Shown piece after piece: positions 35,714 through 45,053 of a stretch of 64,000 nt of DNA (position 1 is the first letter of the stretch; each line of letters starts with the position of its first letter). The notes under the pieces are model-generated. The model had not been told where the DNA came from, did no database searches, and saw only the letters and a list, made by a program, of their open reading frames with translations. Position numbers and translations under genes: made by a program. Source of the DNA: an uncultured Brachyspira sp. (GTDB lineage: Bacteria; Spirochaetota; Brachyspiria; Brachyspirales; Brachyspiraceae); assembly GCF_944393015.1 (NCBI RefSeq), contig NZ_CALXYQ010000009.1:1-64000 (forward strand), in the 5' to 3' direction.

Positions 35714-36325
35714 ATGAAAGGAAAATTAATAGTATTAGAAGGTATTGACGGTTCAGGAAAATCAAGCATTGGCATGATGCTCACTGATGCTTTGAATAGT
35801 CTTGGAATAAAATCAATATATACTTTTGAACCGACTCACGCCTATTATGGTTCTAAATTAAGAGAAAGTATGCTCTCTAAAGATTTAAAACCTGAAGAGG
35901 AATTATCATTATTTATAGCCGATAGAAAAGAACATATAAAACATATGATAAGACCTGCTATTAATGACGGATATGTAATAGTATTAGATAGGTATATGTA
36001 TTCATCTATAGCATATCAAGGTGCTAAAGGAATTGATAAAGAATATATATACAATATGCATAAAGATTTTATATTAGAAGCTGATTTAGTATTTATATTA
36101 CATCTTAATATAGAAACTGCTTTAAACAGAATCATGGAAAAAAGAGGATTCGTAGATAGATTTGAAAACAAGCATTATTTAGAAGAGGTTGATAAAATAT
36201 TTTCATCTTTTAATGCCGCATACATACATCATATAGATGCATCCAGAGATCAAAAATCAATCTGCGATGAAATTTTAAATACTATAAAAGACTCTAAAAT
36301 ACTTCCTCTAGATTCTCTTCTATAA
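35714..36325 (+). CDS. tmk: Thymidylate kinase
   Basis: A 203-residue dTMP kinase for dTTP synthesis. P-loop LEGIDGSGKSS is at residues 8-18, the DRx motif is VIVLDRYMYSSIAYQG near 93, and the family's FEPT substrate loop is YTFEPTHAYYGSKLR. The segment MEKRGFVDRFENKHYLEEV is the LID region. Ribosome site TTTAGGAAA. Its 3' end overlaps the convergent ssb gene by 32 bases. Confidence 0.95.
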   Translation: MKGKLIVLEGIDGSGKSSIGMMLTDALNSLGIKSIYTFEPTHAYYGSKLRESMLSKDLKPEEELSLFIADRKEHIKHMIRPAINDGYVIVLDRYMYSSIAYQGAKGIDKEYIYNMHKDFILEADLVFILHLNIETALNRIMEKRGFVDRFENKHYLEEVDKIFSSFNAAYIHHIDASRDQKSICDEILNTIKDSKILPLDSLL

Positions 36326-36710
36326 AATCTGATACTATTTGATTATTGGCAGTTTTTGTATAAGAAGTATTTCCTATAGATTTCTTGTCTAAATTTTTTA
36401 TATCCAATGCTAGTATGTAAATATCATTTTTTTTAGTACCGTCTTTTGCAGTATAAATATTTTGTCTTAATTCTCCGCTTACAAGTACATGTCTTCCTTT
36501 AAATAAACTAACTGCGGCCTTATCAGCATTATATCCCCAAGTAACTAAATCAAAGAAATATACTTCCTTTTGCAAAGTTCCGTTTGTATAATAGAATTTG
36601 TTATTAGCTATAGAAAATTTGCATAGAGATCTTCCATTTTTAGTTTTCATATAAGTTGGATCTTTTGTTAATCTTCCTTCTATTACTATAATATTAGCAT
36701 TTCCTGACAT
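36294..36710 (-). CDS. ssb: Single-stranded DNA-binding protein
   Basis: A 138-residue OB-fold protein covering single-stranded DNA during replication and repair. Seen: IVIEGRLTKDPTYMKTKNGR, CKFSIANNKFYY, VYFFDLVTWGYNADKAAVSL and LVSGELRQNIYTAKDGTKKN. The usual acidic tip is recognisable at the C-terminus (SDFIEENLEEVF) though without the classic DDDIPF form. Its stop lies inside the end of convergent tmk, an overlap of 32 bases. Confidence 0.92.
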   Translation of the reverse strand: MSGNANIIVIEGRLTKDPTYMKTKNGRSLCKFSIANNKFYYTNGTLQKEVYFFDLVTWGYNADKAAVSLFKGRHVLVSGELRQNIYTAKDGTKKNDIYILALDIKNLDKKSIGNTSYTKTANNQIVSDFIEENLEEVF

Positions 36711-36795
36711 ATAAAAACTCCTATTAATTTATTGTCTTTATGCTAATAGTTAAACAAATTTTTTTATCAATTTAAGCCTAAATTTAATAAAAAAA

Positions 36796-37845
36796 TTATA
36801 AAAATAAATAATATAAAGGAGAATCTTCTTTTACATAAGGTTTTAATTCTTCAAATGTAAAACTTATCTCTGTTATTCCTACTGTATATGGAGATATATC
36901 ATTAGCCTGCCATACAAAATTTATAGAATTAGGAAGTATTCTAAAAGATGAGCTTTCCAATGTTATAGAATTAAATTCATAATAGTCTTCTCTGGCAGAA
37001 CCAGTTTTTAATATTTTATCTCTCATTAATGATATTAGATCAGCATTATTGAAGTCTGATATTAAATCCCTTATAGTAATAAGGTTAGAACTTTCTAATG
37101 AAAATACTTCTTGAATATTAGCTTTTTCAATATGATCTCCGCCAGTATACATAGATGAATAATTATCAAGTGCTATTATTTTATTATCTATATAACCCAC
37201 ATTAATTGTATTATCTATTTCATAAGTGGTATTACTAGCACCTACATATAAAAGTGCTTTCCACTCATTATAATAATTATCACATTCTTCTTCAACATAA
37301 TTAATAGATGATTCCATATCAACAGAATTCATATCACCGCTTTTACTAAATAAAAATAAAGTTCTATGATAAGAGAATATAGAATTACTTATGCTTTCAT
37401 TTTTATAATAATCAACTATATCAGCATAATATACAGGGAGATTTCTATTTAATGAAAACTCCATATCTTTAACTTCCTCTGATTCTTCATATCTTATTTC
37501 AGCACTCAATACTATATCATCGCTTAAATTACCAACTATAGAAGCATGCATATTATTGTTTTCATCAACTTCTTGTAAATTCAATTTCTTATTATTAATA
37601 CTACCTGTAATTACTGATTTTTTATTTTTCGTATAATAATAACCGCTTACTTTTTTATCTTTTTCATTTACATAAAGATACATATCGGCTTTTTCTCCAG
37701 ATATGTTTCCTTCAAGCAAATAGAATTTAGACTCTTGTATTTCAGAACCATTTTGATTTTTTTCTGATGAACTATTTTGATTATTATTCTTACATGAAAT
37801 AAATAACATAATAAGAATAAATACATACAAAGACTTCTTAAACAT
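36796..37845 (-). CDS. Lipoprotein with DUF3298/RsiV-like C-terminal domain
   Basis: A 349-residue protein with signal LYVFILIMLFISCKNNNQ (lipobox ISC) and an Asn/Ser/Glu-rich linker. A beta-rich N-terminal domain (to about 135) is followed by a DUF4163/DUF3298-like fold; the end SFRILPNSINFVWQANDISP and YTVGITEISFTFEELKPYV follows the DUF3298 pattern seen in anti-sigma factor RsiV and PdaC. In those proteins the domain binds lysozyme or peptidoglycan-related ligands; here the role is not known. Monocistronic on the minus strand. Confidence 0.75.
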   Translation of the reverse strand: MFKKSLYVFILIMLFISCKNNNQNSSSEKNQNGSEIQESKFYLLEGNISGEKADMYLYVNEKDKKVSGYYYTKNKKSVITGSINNKKLNLQEVDENNNMHASIVGNLSDDIVLSAEIRYEESEEVKDMEFSLNRNLPVYYADIVDYYKNESISNSIFSYHRTLFLFSKSGDMNSVDMESSINYVEEECDNYYNEWKALLYVGASNTTYEIDNTINVGYIDNKIIALDNYSSMYTGGDHIEKANIQEVFSLESSNLITIRDLISDFNNADLISLMRDKILKTGSAREDYYEFNSITLESSSFRILPNSINFVWQANDISPYTVGITEISFTFEELKPYVKEDSPLYYLFL

Positions 37846-38007
37846 ATATACACACCCTTAATTTTTTACTATAATATTATAATTGTTAATATATAAATTA
37901 ATGCCAATAAATCAATACAAATCATCAAAATTATTATAAATAATTGACTTTTTATAAAATTAATAATATCATTGATCAAATATAAATTTCTTAAAAAAGG
38001 CTTAAAT

Positions 38008-38904
38008 ATGGAAAAAGTGCAAATAGAAAATGTTGAACTTACATTATCACATCCGGATAATTTGAATATAAAATGGACAGGACAGAATGATTTAGTAAGA
38101 CAGATAATGGCTTCTTGGCATTTAATTTCAGAAGACGATATACCTCTAAACCCTAGAATCGTAGGAAAACCAGGGGCTGGAAAAACTACTCTTTCATATT
38201 ATGTAGGAAAAGAGCTTCTTAATAGAGATGTTTATATTTTTCAATGCACTGTAGATACAAGACCGGAAGACTTAATAATTATTCCTGTAATATCTGAAAA
38301 CAATAAAATAAGTTATCATGCTTCTAGTTTGGTTACTGCTATGATAAAAGGCGGTGTAGCAATACTTGATGAAGGAAACAGAATGAGTGAGAAGACTTGG
38401 GCTTCGCTTGCTCCGCTTCTTGATGACAGAAGATATGTAGAAAGCGTAATAGCTGGAATAAAAATTAAAGCTCATCCTGATTTCAGAGTAATAGTTACTA
38501 TGAATGATGATGCCAGCACTTTTGAGCTTCCTGAATATATTCACTCACGTTTACAGCCTACAATAGAACTTCCATTTCCTGATGTTAAAGAAGAGTATGA
38601 TATATTGAAAATGAATCTTCCTTTCGCTGATGATGAGATATTAAAAATCACTGTAGGATTCTTACAAAAATCACATATTAATAATGCTTCTTTTTCTGTA
38701 AGAGATGGTATTAATATGGCTAGATATGCTATGAAACTATATAAAAGTAATATAGCATCAAGCAGAGATACAGCATTTTTAATAGCATTAAAATCCGTAC
38801 TTGGTACTGAAGGACTTAGAATATTAAGTCTTAATATGGACGATAGAGATAATAAAGATCATAGAAGAAATATGGATGATGATGACAGCACTAGTATATA
38901 CTAA
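38008..38904 (+). CDS. MoxR-like AAA ATPase
   Basis: About 298 residues. The ATG at 38008 follows AAAAAAGG and is preferred to a TTG at 37972. Walker A is GKPGAGKTT near residue 52, Walker B GGVAILDEGNRMSEKTWASL, sensor VIVTMNDD, arginine finger PEYIHSRLQPTIELPFP. MoxR ATPases act as chaperones that mature enzyme complexes, normally beside a VWA-domain gene, which is absent here. The C-terminal tail is charged (DDRDNKDHRRNMDDDDSTS), and the last three codons and stop lie inside the border of a dispersed repeat, so its natural 3' end may have been replaced. Confidence 0.85.
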   Translation: MEKVQIENVELTLSHPDNLNIKWTGQNDLVRQIMASWHLISEDDIPLNPRIVGKPGAGKTTLSYYVGKELLNRDVYIFQCTVDTRPEDLIIIPVISENNKISYHASSLVTAMIKGGVAILDEGNRMSEKTWASLAPLLDDRRYVESVIAGIKIKAHPDFRVIVTMNDDASTFELPEYIHSRLQPTIELPFPDVKEEYDILKMNLPFADDEILKITVGFLQKSHINNASFSVRDGINMARYAMKLYKSNIASSRDTAFLIALKSVLGTEGLRILSLNMDDRDNKDHRRNMDDDDSTSIY

Positions 38905-39148
38905 AAATTTTTAAGTTTGTCAACTATTCGCCATAGTGGCTTTCCGCACGGTACTGCAAATTATTATGGATAGCTAACTATACGTGCGGCTGATTACTCA
39001 TTATTGTACAAAAATTAATAAGCTATATTACAGATAAAACATATTTACTAATATTAGATAATATTTGATATTATAAAAAATAATAGTTTATATTCATAAA
39101 AAAGCAAAAATTGACAAATATAGTTGTTATAGTTGTTTAGGTATATTA
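38892..39148. repeat. 257-bp dispersed repeat, copy A (partner at 55968-56230)
   Basis: Near-identical to 55968-56230. It begins TAGTATATACTAAAAATTTT, contains CCGCACG at 38944-38950 facing CGTGCGG at 38983-38989, and ends with TTGACAAAT..TTGTTTAGGTATAT. The left end and the reverse complement of the right end share TATACTAAAAATTTT, giving short inverted termini. No ORF. It overlaps the stop codon of the MoxR-like gene. Confidence 0.8.
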
Positions 39149-39198
39149 TAATCATATAATGCATTTCTTATATGCACTATATGATTATTTGTTTTGCT

Positions 39199-41001
39199 TT
39201 ATCCTATTTTATGTAATTTAAAATATTCTAATTCCGAATAAACGCTTTCTGTATTATTAGAAACTTCTCTTCCCAAAATAGCACTGTTATGTACTAGATT
39301 AGCATTTTCCTGAGTGATATTATTTAATTCATTCATGGCAAGTGCAATTTCTTTTACGCTTCCTTCCTCTTCTGAAACAGCATTATAGAGATTAGTTAAA
39401 ACTTCTGAAACTTCATTTGCAGAAGACTCTATATTTAAAAGTATTTCTAAAGAATGTTTAACAGATTCATCTCCGGTTTCTATTTTAGCAACAGTATTTT
39501 CTATAATAGTAGTAATTTTTCCGGCAGCATCATTAACATTTTGAGCAAGCGAACGTATTTCTGATGCAACAACTGCAAAACCTTTTCCCTGCTCCCCTGC
39601 CCTAGCCGCTTCTACAGCTGCATTCAAAGCAAGTATATTTGTCTGAAATGCTATAGACTGTATAAGCTTTATTATATCCGATATCTCTTTACTAGACTCT
39701 GATATATCAATCATATTATTTGAAATTTGTGTTACAGCCTCAACTCCAAGCTTTGTAGAATCCGCTACTTTATTACTCATCTCTTTTACATCATTAGTAT
39801 GCTTTGATGTTTCCGATATAGAAGAAAACAAATTTTCTATAGCACCGCTTACTTGTTCTATAGCTGCTGCCTGCGAAGATGTTCTATCCGATAAATTATC
39901 TATACCATTTGATATTTGCCCGCTTGAATTATTAATAGAAGCTATATTCATTTTTATTTCTGATACTATAGATGATATTTTGTTTTGCATATCATTAACA
40001 GAATTAACTAAATGTCCGGACTCATCTTTTAATGCTAAATCTTCTTTATTAAATACGCTATTAAAATTACCTTCTTTCATTAAGTCTATAATCTTTATTG
40101 TATTCTTTAATGGCTTTACTATTTTATAAACTAAAAATCCTTCAAGGAATAAAAGAATAACCATCACAACAAATACCACAAGCATTAAAATCATAAATTG
40201 ATTATTTAATTCGCTGGCATCTCCTTTGAATATTAATATCCATGGAGCATTATCCGTTTTTTGTACAGCATACCATTGATTGCCTACAATTTTCACTTCT
40301 CCTATATGCGATATTAGATTGCCTTTGAAAGAACTAAAAAGAGGATCTGTAAATAAATTCTTATTTTCCTCTAAAACATAATCGCTATTTTCATGAGTCA
40401 TATATATTCCGTTAGGCGATACTATATAAAAACTTTCATCAAAATTTTCTTTTATATCTTTCATGATGCTATTCATATCAGCAAAGTCTATAGCAAATAC
40501 TCCTTTTAATTTTCCATTTGTGTATATAGCCTTACTAAATGTAACTGTAAGTTCATTAACAGCAAAGTCTATATATGGATCGCTTATTGCTATATCATTT
40601 GTAGCTACGGCATCTTTATACCATGGTCTTGAAATTTGATTATATGTACGCGGATATTCTTCTAAAGTATTTATATATATTCCCCCTTCTGAATATGGTA
40701 CTGTATCACCAAAATACATGTTTAAATAACCTGATCCTGTTTTTTGAACATTGGTTATAAAATTTCCGAATGTTTCTAAATCTGGATTAGCTTCCAAATT
40801 ATTAACTATCAAATTAACTGTGTTTTTTATTTCCTTTACATAAGCTTCTGTTTCATTTTTTGAGTTTAGAGTTTGAAAGTATTTTTCCTTTAAAAATTTT
40901 GATTTATATATTGGCTTGTATATAAATAATATTGCTAAAAATGCTGCAAAAAGAAATACAGAAAAAATACTCAAAAACTTGAACATTAATCCTCTTTTCA
41001 T
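39199..41001 (-). CDS. Methyl-accepting chemotaxis protein with Cache sensor
   Basis: A 600-residue chemoreceptor. The ATG at 41001 is preferred (GGAG 8 bases upstream) over a GTG at 41013. Transmembrane segment 1 is [20 protein letters not shown]; the periplasmic dCache domain follows to about 270 with [14 protein letters not shown] and [20 protein letters not shown], resembling the pocket of amino-acid-binding Cache domains; segment 2 is [20 protein letters not shown]; then HAMP and the signalling hairpin tip [20 protein letters not shown]. It is intact, unlike the receptor at 14897. No CheB/CheR-binding tail pentapeptide is seen. Confidence 0.95.
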   Translation of the reverse strand: MKRGLMFKFLSIFSVFLFAAFLAILFIYKPIYKSKFLKEKYFQTLNSKNETEAYVKEIKNTVNLIVNNLEANPDLETFGNFITNVQKTGSGYLNMYFGDTVPYSEGGIYINTLEEYPRTYNQISRPWYKDAVATNDIAISDPYIDFAVNELTVTFSKAIYTNGKLKGVFAIDFADMNSIMKDIKENFDESFYIVSPNGIYMTHENSDYVLEENKNLFTDPLFSSFKGNLISHIGEVKIVGNQWYAVQKTDNAPWILIFKGDASELNNQFMILMLVVFVVMVILLFLEGFLVYKIVKPLKNTIKIIDLMKEGNFNSVFNKEDLALKDESGHLVNSVNDMQNKISSIVSEIKMNIASINNSSGQISNGIDNLSDRTSSQAAAIEQVSGAIENLFSSISETSKHTNDVKEMSNKVADSTKLGVEAVTQISNNMIDISESSKEISDIIKLIQSIAFQTNILALNAAVEAARAGEQGKGFAVVASEIRSLAQNVNDAAGKITTIIENTVAKIETGDESVKHSLEILLNIESSANEVSEVLTNLYNAVSEEEGSVKEIALAMNELNNITQENANLVHNSAILGREVSNNTESVYSELEYFKLHKIG

Positions 41002-41158
41002 AAATTTCTCCACAATTTACTTTTATTGTATTTCTACAAGATTAAATATAAAAAAATTTTTTAAAAATACAAAATTTTTTAGAAGAAAAATAAAAAAAAT
41101 TTATTCTTTATGTAGTTTTGAAAATCATATATAAAAATTAAATTTATTATTTTTTAAA

Positions 41159-41760
41159 CGCACGCAGAGCAAAGTTATAAATATAGTTTTATTTTTATTT
41201 CAAATTTTATTATATTACAAATTTAGTTAATCGTGCGTTGAGTAAAGCAAAAAATTTAAATAAAGCTTGGGCGGGTGCTAACAAATTCTAATTAAGCTAT
41301 AAAGACAATCAATATTAAAATTAAAAATAAAGCAATGAATTTTAAAGGGTGGGATTTAAAATAAATTTGAAAACTTATTTTTTATCAACTTTTCCCGGAC
41401 TTCGTCAAAGTTGCAAAAGTGCTAATTTTTTATAATATAAAATTTTATAAATCATTCTTAAATTTAATAAATATTTGATCTAGTGCTAAAATTTCTAATT
41501 ATCTATAAAAATTAAAAATGAAGCAGTGAATTTTAATATTTAAGTTTAAAAATTTAATTACATTTGCCCACCCTCTAGGCTTATTACTTTAATTTGCAAT
41601 TATGACTTTTTATTTCTTTGAAGTATAAACAAAATTTCTAACAACCCACCCAAGTTGTATTTAAATTTATAGTGCATTCACCGCACGCAGAGTAAAGCTA
41701 TATATACAGATTTATTTGCAATTAAAATATTATTATATTAAAAATTTTGTTCACCGTGCG
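41159..41760. repeat. Palindromic repeat cluster: core, right arm, unrelated hairpin, decayed arm, left arm, core
   Basis: CGCACG at 41159 and CGTGCG at 41232-41237; CTTGGGCGGG at 41266-41275; GGGTGGG at 41347-41353; then a CAACTTTT..AAAGTTG hairpin of the type seen near 4250 (about 41396-41413); a degenerate right arm without G boxes (about 41483-41540); CCCACCC at 41567 and at 41645 (followed by AAG); CGCACG at 41682-41687 and CGTGCG at 41755-41760. It fills the 828-bp gap between the chemoreceptor and the zinc-ribbon gene. Confidence 0.8.
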
Positions 41761-41829
41761 TAGAGTTTAACTATTATAAAAATGAATTGTTATAAAATTA
41801 GTCAGCTTTATTTTAAAAGAGGTAAAACT

Positions 41830-42954
41830 ATGCTTGAACATAAATGTGATAAATGCGGTGTAGAATTGGGTTATAAAGGTTTATGCTTTAAATGTAAGGC
41901 AGAAGAAGAAAGAAATAAAACTCTTGCTTTAACTGATGATGAAATAAAAGAGATTATCAATAAATATGTAAAAGATTTAAAAGAAAAAAATGTTGATAAA
42001 GAATTATTAAATGGCATTTACATTTATGATTTGATTGCATATAGAAATATAGATTTAAAAGATATAGCCAAAAAAGCATTAAAGAAAAAAATTTATTATC
42101 CTGAAGTATTTTATTATAAGGCAAGCGAAGAAATAAGAGATGAACTTATAAAAAGAATAAGAGCAACTAAAGATTATTCTGAAGGAGCTAATTTATTATC
42201 ATGTTTAGCTATGCAGGGAGATGATGTTGCCCTTGACTGTTTGTATGATTTTGAAATGAATCCAAGAGAATGGAGAAAGCAACTTTATGTTGATCCTTCA
42301 GTTTATGCTGAATGTGCAGGATGGACTTTTGATAAAGACAAAAAAAGACAAATACTTAATTTCGATAAATGCTATTATTTAGATAAAGCCCAAAGCAAAG
42401 AAGAAAAAGAACAAAGCCCTATTAAAATAGCTTCATTAAGAGATGATAATTGTCCTGAATGCGGATGCAGAAATATTGATATGGCTATTATTGACGGAAG
42501 AGATGAAAAACTTAAATTTATAGGTGTTGATGGAATAATAAAAGCTTCATGCTGTCCTAATTGCGTAACATACAATATAACTTATTCAAAGTATGACTTA
42601 AAAGGAGGAAGCGAGATACTTCCTCTCGATAAAGAGTCAGAAAACTATTATGCTTCTGAAGAAAATTATATAGAGGAAGAAGAATTAAATTCAATGCATA
42701 ATAATAATTATATACTTTCAAAAAATGAAGTTCCTTTGTTTTATGGTGCATTCGATGATACTTTAAATACAATAGGAGGATTTGCTAATTGGGTTCAGGA
42801 CTGGGAATATATGAAATGCCCAATCTGCGGAAAGAAAATGAAATACTTAATGCAAATTCAATGGCATACTGTTGAATCTATGGCTGAAGGTACTTTATTT
42901 ATAGAAATCTGTACTGATTGTAATATTACGGCAATGTTACACCAGCAAACTTGA
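41830..42954 (+). CDS. Zinc-ribbon protein of unknown function
   Basis: About 374 residues. The ATG at 41830 follows AGAGG and starts MLEHKCDKCGVELGYKGLCF, a short CxxC zinc finger, so it is preferred to 41782. A helical, Lys/Glu-rich region with HEAT-like character follows (70-190). The C-terminal half has further Cys pairs: NCPECGCRNIDMA, ASCCPNCV, and KCPICGKKMKYLMQIQWHTV ending EICTDCNITAMLHQQ. The last block, with GGFANWVQDWEYMKCP, recalls DUF1963/PDCD2-like folds. A cytoplasmic metal-binding protein; lies in a repeat-rich accessory stretch beside an Imm26-like gene. Confidence 0.7.
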   Translation: MLEHKCDKCGVELGYKGLCFKCKAEEERNKTLALTDDEIKEIINKYVKDLKEKNVDKELLNGIYIYDLIAYRNIDLKDIAKKALKKKIYYPEVFYYKASEEIRDELIKRIRATKDYSEGANLLSCLAMQGDDVALDCLYDFEMNPREWRKQLYVDPSVYAECAGWTFDKDKKRQILNFDKCYYLDKAQSKEEKEQSPIKIASLRDDNCPECGCRNIDMAIIDGRDEKLKFIGVDGIIKASCCPNCVTYNITYSKYDLKGGSEILPLDKESENYYASEENYIEEEELNSMHNNNYILSKNEVPLFYGAFDDTLNTIGGFANWVQDWEYMKCPICGKKMKYLMQIQWHTVESMAEGTLFIEICTDCNITAMLHQQT

Positions 42955-42956
42955 TT

Positions 42957-43454
42957 TTATTTATTACTGCTTATACGCTCTTTTATCATTGTCTCTATAT
43001 CTGTAGGAGTATAAACAATCCACTCATTATATTTATTCGTATCATATTTTTTTATTGTTTTTATTTTACCGCCTATACGCAATTTCGGATCATATTCATC
43101 ACCTAATAAAAAAGTTATTTTTGAATAATTGGAATCTCTTTCTCTATCATAATTCAATTCTTCAAAAATGAATCTCCATCTTTTTTTAGTGAATGCCATT
43201 GATATATGCAGCGGCTCAAACATAAGTCCTGATTTAATTATATCATCTTTATCATTAGGAATATTACCTGTATAATTAAATATTTCGATTAAATCACCTC
43301 CAGATTTATCAATTTCAATTAGTCTTCCAAAAGCGTAATTTTCTTCAGAAGTAAAATTTGTTTTTGAATAGCTTTTAATATTATCTTTTATATCATTTGG
43401 TAAAAACAATGGAATAAAAAATATATTGCCTTCTTTTTTTTCAAAATATTTCAT
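42957..43454 (-). CDS. Imm26-like immunity protein (orphan)
   Basis: A 165-residue cytoplasmic protein. The opening FEKKEGNIFFIPLFLP, the ENYAFGRLIEIDKSGGDLIE strand pair and IFNYTG resemble the Imm26 family, immunity proteins that neutralise secreted polymorphic toxins and share the pattern GDIFAIPL..GRV. The C-terminal third (RIGGKIKTIKKYDTNKYNEW) fits the same beta-rich fold. No toxin is adjacent; the only toxin in view is at 50604, about 7 kb away. It is convergent with the zinc-ribbon gene with only 2 bases between stop codons. An orphan immunity gene would protect against toxins of competitors. Confidence 0.5.
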   Translation of the reverse strand: MKYFEKKEGNIFFIPLFLPNDIKDNIKSYSKTNFTSEENYAFGRLIEIDKSGGDLIEIFNYTGNIPNDKDDIIKSGLMFEPLHISMAFTKKRWRFIFEELNYDRERDSNYSKITFLLGDEYDPKLRIGGKIKTIKKYDTNKYNEWIVYTPTDIETMIKERISSNK

Positions 43455-43545
43455 TATTGATTATACCTTTTTTATATTCAGAATAGGATTATAAATATAC
43501 ATTAATTAATAATCGAATTTTGATAATAAAAAATTAAATATTAAT

Positions 43546-43733
43546 CGTGCGTTGAGTAAAGCAAAAAATTTAAATAAAGCTTGGGTGGGTGCTAACAAAT
43601 CATAATTAAGCTATAAATATAATTAATATTAGAATTCAAAATAAAGCAATAAACTTTAAAGGGCGGGCTTTTAAATAAATTTGAAAAATTATTTTTTATC
43701 AACTTTTCCAGTGGAAAAAGTTGCAAAAGCACA
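43546..43733. repeat. Palindromic repeat: half core and right arm, followed by a hairpin
   Basis: CGTGCG at 43546-43551 without its partner, CTTGGGTGGG ending 43589, GGGCGGG at 43661-43667, then the hairpin AACTTTTCCA / GGAAAAAGTT at about 43701-43722. The same order (right arm, then AACTTTT hairpin) is found at 41347-41413. Part of a 742-bp gap with no gene (43455-44196). Confidence 0.75.
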
Positions 43734-43855
43734 TTTTATAATTAAAAATACATTTTAAAATCATGTTATAATCTGCTATTTTTACAAATATAAAAATACT
43801 ATTATAAATAAATTCAAAATCTTATTATATTTTAATTTAGTTCATCGTGAGTTAA

Positions 43856-44191
43856 GTAAGCAAAAAATTTAATTACCGCTTGGGCGGGTGCTAACAAATC
43901 ATAATTAAGCTATAAATATAATTAATATTAGAATTCAAAATAAAGCAATAAACTTTAAGGGGGGATGTAAATAAAGTTTTAAAACTTATTTACATTTGCC
44001 CACCCTTTATCTTTATTGATACAATTTACAATTATGATTTTTTATTTCTTTGGTGTTTAAAAGAAATTGTTAACGCCCACCCAAGATTTTTTTAAATTTA
44101 TAGTGCATTCACCGCACGGAGAATAAAGCTAAATATATAGATTTATTTGAAATTTAAATTTTATCGTATTGTTAATTTTGTTTACCGTGCG
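43856..44191. repeat. Palindromic repeat: half core, right arm, left arm, core
   Basis: A decayed CGTGAG at 43856, CTTGGGCGGG at 43879-43888, a G6 box at 43959-43964, CCCACCC at 43999 and 44076 (followed by AAG), CGCACG at 44113-44118 and CGTGCG at 44186-44191. The core ends 5 bases before the stop codon of the minus-strand TPR gene. Confidence 0.8.
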
Positions 44192-44196
44192 TAAAG

Positions 44197-44973
44197 TCAT
44201 TTCAAACCATATTTATTTTGAAGATTTTTTATATTATTTTTAGCTATGTTATTATTAGAATCTAATTCCAAAGCCTTTTTATAATCTTTTAATGCATCTT
44301 TATACTGTCCTAAATTTTCTTTAGATACTCCTCTGTTATTATAAACATCGCTATAACTAGGGTTTAACTCTATAGATTTATCAAAATCTTTAATAGCTTC
44401 TTTATATTGTCCTAAACTTCCTTTAGCAAGTCCCCTGTTATTATAAGCATTACTATCATTAGTGTCTAACTCTATTGCTTTATCATAGTCTTTTATAGCT
44501 TCTTCATACAGTCCTAAATTTTTTTTAGCAATTCCTCTGTTATTATAAGCATCACTATCATTAGTGTCTAACTCTATTGCTTTGTTATAGTCTTTTATAG
44601 CTTCTTCATACAGTCCTAAATTTTTTTTAGCAATTCCTCTGTTATTATAAGCATCACTATCATTAGTGTCTAACTCTATTGCTTTATCATAGTCTTTTAT
44701 AGCTTCTTTATACTGTCCTAGATTATATTTAGCAATTCCTCTATTATTATAAGCATCACTATTATTAGTGTCTAACTCTATTGATTTGTCATAGTCTTTT
44801 ATAGCTTCTTTATACTGTCCTAAATTTTCCTTAGATACTCCTCTGTTATAATAAGCATTACTATAATTAGGGTCTAACTCTATTGCTTTATCAAAAGATT
44901 CTATAGCTTCTTTGTATTTTCTATCTTTATGATAATTAATACCTTCTTTATAATATTTTTCTGATGATGACAT
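44197..44973 (-). CDS. TPR protein built of near-identical repeats
   Basis: A 258-residue protein made of seven 34-residue tetratricopeptide repeats with consensus AYNNRGIAKKNLGLYEEAIK plus DYDKAIELDTNDSD, capped by a short basic tail (NIKNLQNKYGLK). Repeats 3-5 are nearly identical at DNA level over 102 bases, unlike the diverged repeats of the other TPR genes here. That indicates recent expansion or ongoing homogenisation, and repeat number could vary between isolates. No signal peptide. Flanked on both sides by the dispersed palindromic repeats. Confidence 0.88.
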   Translation of the reverse strand: MSSSEKYYKEGINYHKDRKYKEAIESFDKAIELDPNYSNAYYNRGVSKENLGQYKEAIKDYDKSIELDTNNSDAYNNRGIAKYNLGQYKEAIKDYDKAIELDTNDSDAYNNRGIAKKNLGLYEEAIKDYNKAIELDTNDSDAYNNRGIAKKNLGLYEEAIKDYDKAIELDTNDSNAYNNRGLAKGSLGQYKEAIKDFDKSIELNPSYSDVYNNRGVSKENLGQYKDALKDYKKALELDSNNNIAKNNIKNLQNKYGLK

Positions 44974-45053
44974 ATTTTACCTCAAATAATTTTTTATTAT
45001 AAAAATAATTATATTTCGTTTTTTAGTATTTTCAAGTTAATATTATTAAAAAT

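Noticed and set aside
41782-41829. Upstream start for the zinc-ribbon gene
   Set aside because: No ribosome site at 41782, and the extension falls beside the repeat; the ATG at 41830 has AGAGG at the right distance.
44197-44973. Regular 102-bp repeats resembling a CRISPR-like array
   Set aside because: They are in-frame tetratricopeptide repeats in an open reading frame, with no unique spacers and no cas genes nearby.
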